A stretch of 64,000 nt of DNA from the IMG/VR virus record IMGVR_UViG_3300037264_003623, positions 45,084-109,083 of that record; one strand, written 5' to 3'. Source of the stretch: a virus. The notes below the pieces were generated by a model. It saw only the letters and a program-made list of their open reading frames with translations, was not told the DNA's origin and did not search any database. Both the position numbers and the translations under genes were made by a program. Numbering within the stretch: the stretch's first letter is position 1; each line of letters starts with the position of its first letter. This document shows, piece after piece, positions 63,005 through 64,000 of this stretch.

Positions 63005-64000
63005 ATGGAAACGGCCACTCGCGGAAGAGGGGTCGGCGGGGTCAACGAGGACATGATCGAGAAGACGATCACCACGGGCGACCTGCTGACCGGCGGACTG
63101 CTGAACCCGATCCAGCAGACGCAGTTCATCACCCTGGTCAAGAAGTTCTCGGTTCTCCTTCCCATCTCCCGGTTCATCCGCATGCCCCGCCCGCTCATGG
63201 ACGTGGACAAGCTGTGGATCGGCGAGCCGGTGACGGAGTCGGTGGACGAGGCGACGGACACGGGCAACCTGGCCCGCGCCAAGTTCCAGCGCATCGTTCT
63301 CCGCGCCCAGAAGGTGCGGAGCGCCTGGAACATCACCACCGAGGTGCTCCAGGGCAACATCGAACAGAACGAGTTCGAGCAGACCGTGATGAACACGATG
63401 ATCGAGAGGATCGCGACCGACCTCGAAGATCTCGGCATCAACGGCGACACCACCACGGTCGGCACCACGCCCCGCGACCGGCTGCTCCGCCGCCTCAACG
63501 GCTGGAACCAGTCGACCGAGGGAGCGCACATCCTCGACGTCAAGGGCTCCAGCATCCAGAAGGGCATCTTCTCCGAGATGAAGCGCCGGATGCCGAAGCA
63601 GTACAAGAACGACCCGGGCCTGCGTTGGCTGGTCGGCGACGCCATCGCGACCGACTGGGCCGACGTGGTCTCGGACCGCGGCACGATCCTCGGCGACGCG
63701 GCCCTCCAGGGAGCCGAGATGTCCCCGCTGGGCACGCCGATGATCCGCGTCCCTCTGATCCCGGACGACGCCCCGATCACCATCCTCCAGGCGACCCGTG
63801 CGGAGTTCCTGGGCTCGGAGTACGGGCCGTTCGTCATCACCGCCGCCAACGACACGCTCCTCCTCCAGGTGGGCGGGGCACCCGGCCCCGGTGTCACCGT
63901 GGTCCTGACCCACGGCACCCTGAACACGGTCGAGATCGCTCGGCAGATCAACGCCGCCCTCAAGGCCGCCATCGCCACCCTGACCCAGGACGTGGCTCGC
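63005..64000 (+). CDS. Major capsid protein, cut by the window end
   Basis: 332 residues are visible from ATG 63005, with AGAGGAGG upstream. VKKFSVLLPISRFIRMPRPL, AWNITTEVLQGNIEQ, ERIATDLEDLGINGDT and LRWLVGDAIATDW fit the HK97-fold capsid plan (P-domain helix and spine). The order portal, protease-scaffold, capsid is the classic head cassette. Confidence 0.88.
   Translation, partial: METATRGRGVGGVNEDMIEKTITTGDLLTGGLLNPIQQTQFITLVKKFSVLLPISRFIRMPRPLMDVDKLWIGEPVTESVDEATDTGNLARAKFQRIVLRAQKVRSAWNITTEVLQGNIEQNEFEQTVMNTMIERIATDLEDLGINGDTTTVGTTPRDRLLRRLNGWNQSTEGAHILDVKGSSIQKGIFSEMKRRMPKQYKNDPGLRWLVGDAIATDWADVVSDRGTILGDAALQGAEMSPLGTPMIRVPLIPDDAPITILQATRAEFLGSEYGPFVITAANDTLLLQVGGAPGPGVTVVLTHGTLNTVEIARQINAALKAAIATLTQDVAR

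Noticed and set aside
1-64000. CRISPR arrays, integrase or transposase genes
   Set aside because: No regular repeat-spacer pattern and no integrase or transposase motif was found by reading both strands. The mobile genes here are homing-type nucleases and inteins.

Overview
The window is a stretch of a tailed double-stranded DNA phage (Caudoviricetes), probably from a metagenome. It carries a terminase, portal, prohead protease/scaffold and HK97-fold major capsid protein, several tRNAs, and dozens of short genes on one strand that overlap by ATGA or GTGA. Base composition is GC-rich. Genes have clear AGGAGG-type ribosome sites and sigma-70-like promoters, so the host is a bacterium with ordinary housekeeping promoters. 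Several promoters place transcription start exactly on an ATG, which would suit a host that translates leaderless mRNA well. I cannot name the host.

Layout. 1-6.7 kb: proteins probably linked to the virion, sharing short modular motifs (GTSEGAKKGWETRR and HPRxxxGRFA), including a PI3/4-kinase-like protein and a JAMM-domain protein. 6.8-39.2 kb: accessory/early region of about 75 small genes, many with zinc-knuckle cysteines, in operons headed by a repeated promoter cassette (TTGACGAAAGG...TATAATATG). Recognisable members are a ribbon-helix-helix repressor with a triple promoter-operator, RNase HII, a sigma-70 factor, a cyclic-phosphate-type receiver protein, two methyltransferases, a WGR-fused ATP-dependent DNA ligase, a ParB-like protein and a tRNA operon (Tyr, Pro, Phe, Leu x3, His, Thr, plus a separate Thr). 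39.2-64 kb: packaging and virion genes in the order TerS, TerL, about 13 kb of accessory virion/tail-like genes (second kinase, HAD phosphatase, fibre-like proteins, DUF2589 pair, permuted papain-like peptidase), portal, protease-scaffold and major capsid protein (cut by the window end).

The outstanding property is the number and variety of homing-type elements: four free HNH genes and four inteins. In every case the interrupted gene seems to have been kept usable. Two HNH genes sit inside conserved phage genes (DUF5662, DUF6927-like) where the upstream part has a substitute, diverged 3' end and the original 3' end lies orphaned behind the HNH gene. One HNH gene, with a complete tRNA-Leu, splits another tRNA-Leu in its anticodon loop. 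One HNH gene lies antisense inside a DNA methyltransferase whose own frame stays open across it. Three inteins interrupt TerL and one interrupts the portal. The endonucleases belong to three folds (HNH, LAGLIDADG, Vsr-like). Other signals not explained by ordinary genes are five promoters whose +1 falls on an ATG, a four-copy palindrome at gene starts, the three-fold RHH operator, a structured gene-free segment at 15.4-15.7 kb, and a structured leader in front of the tRNA operon.
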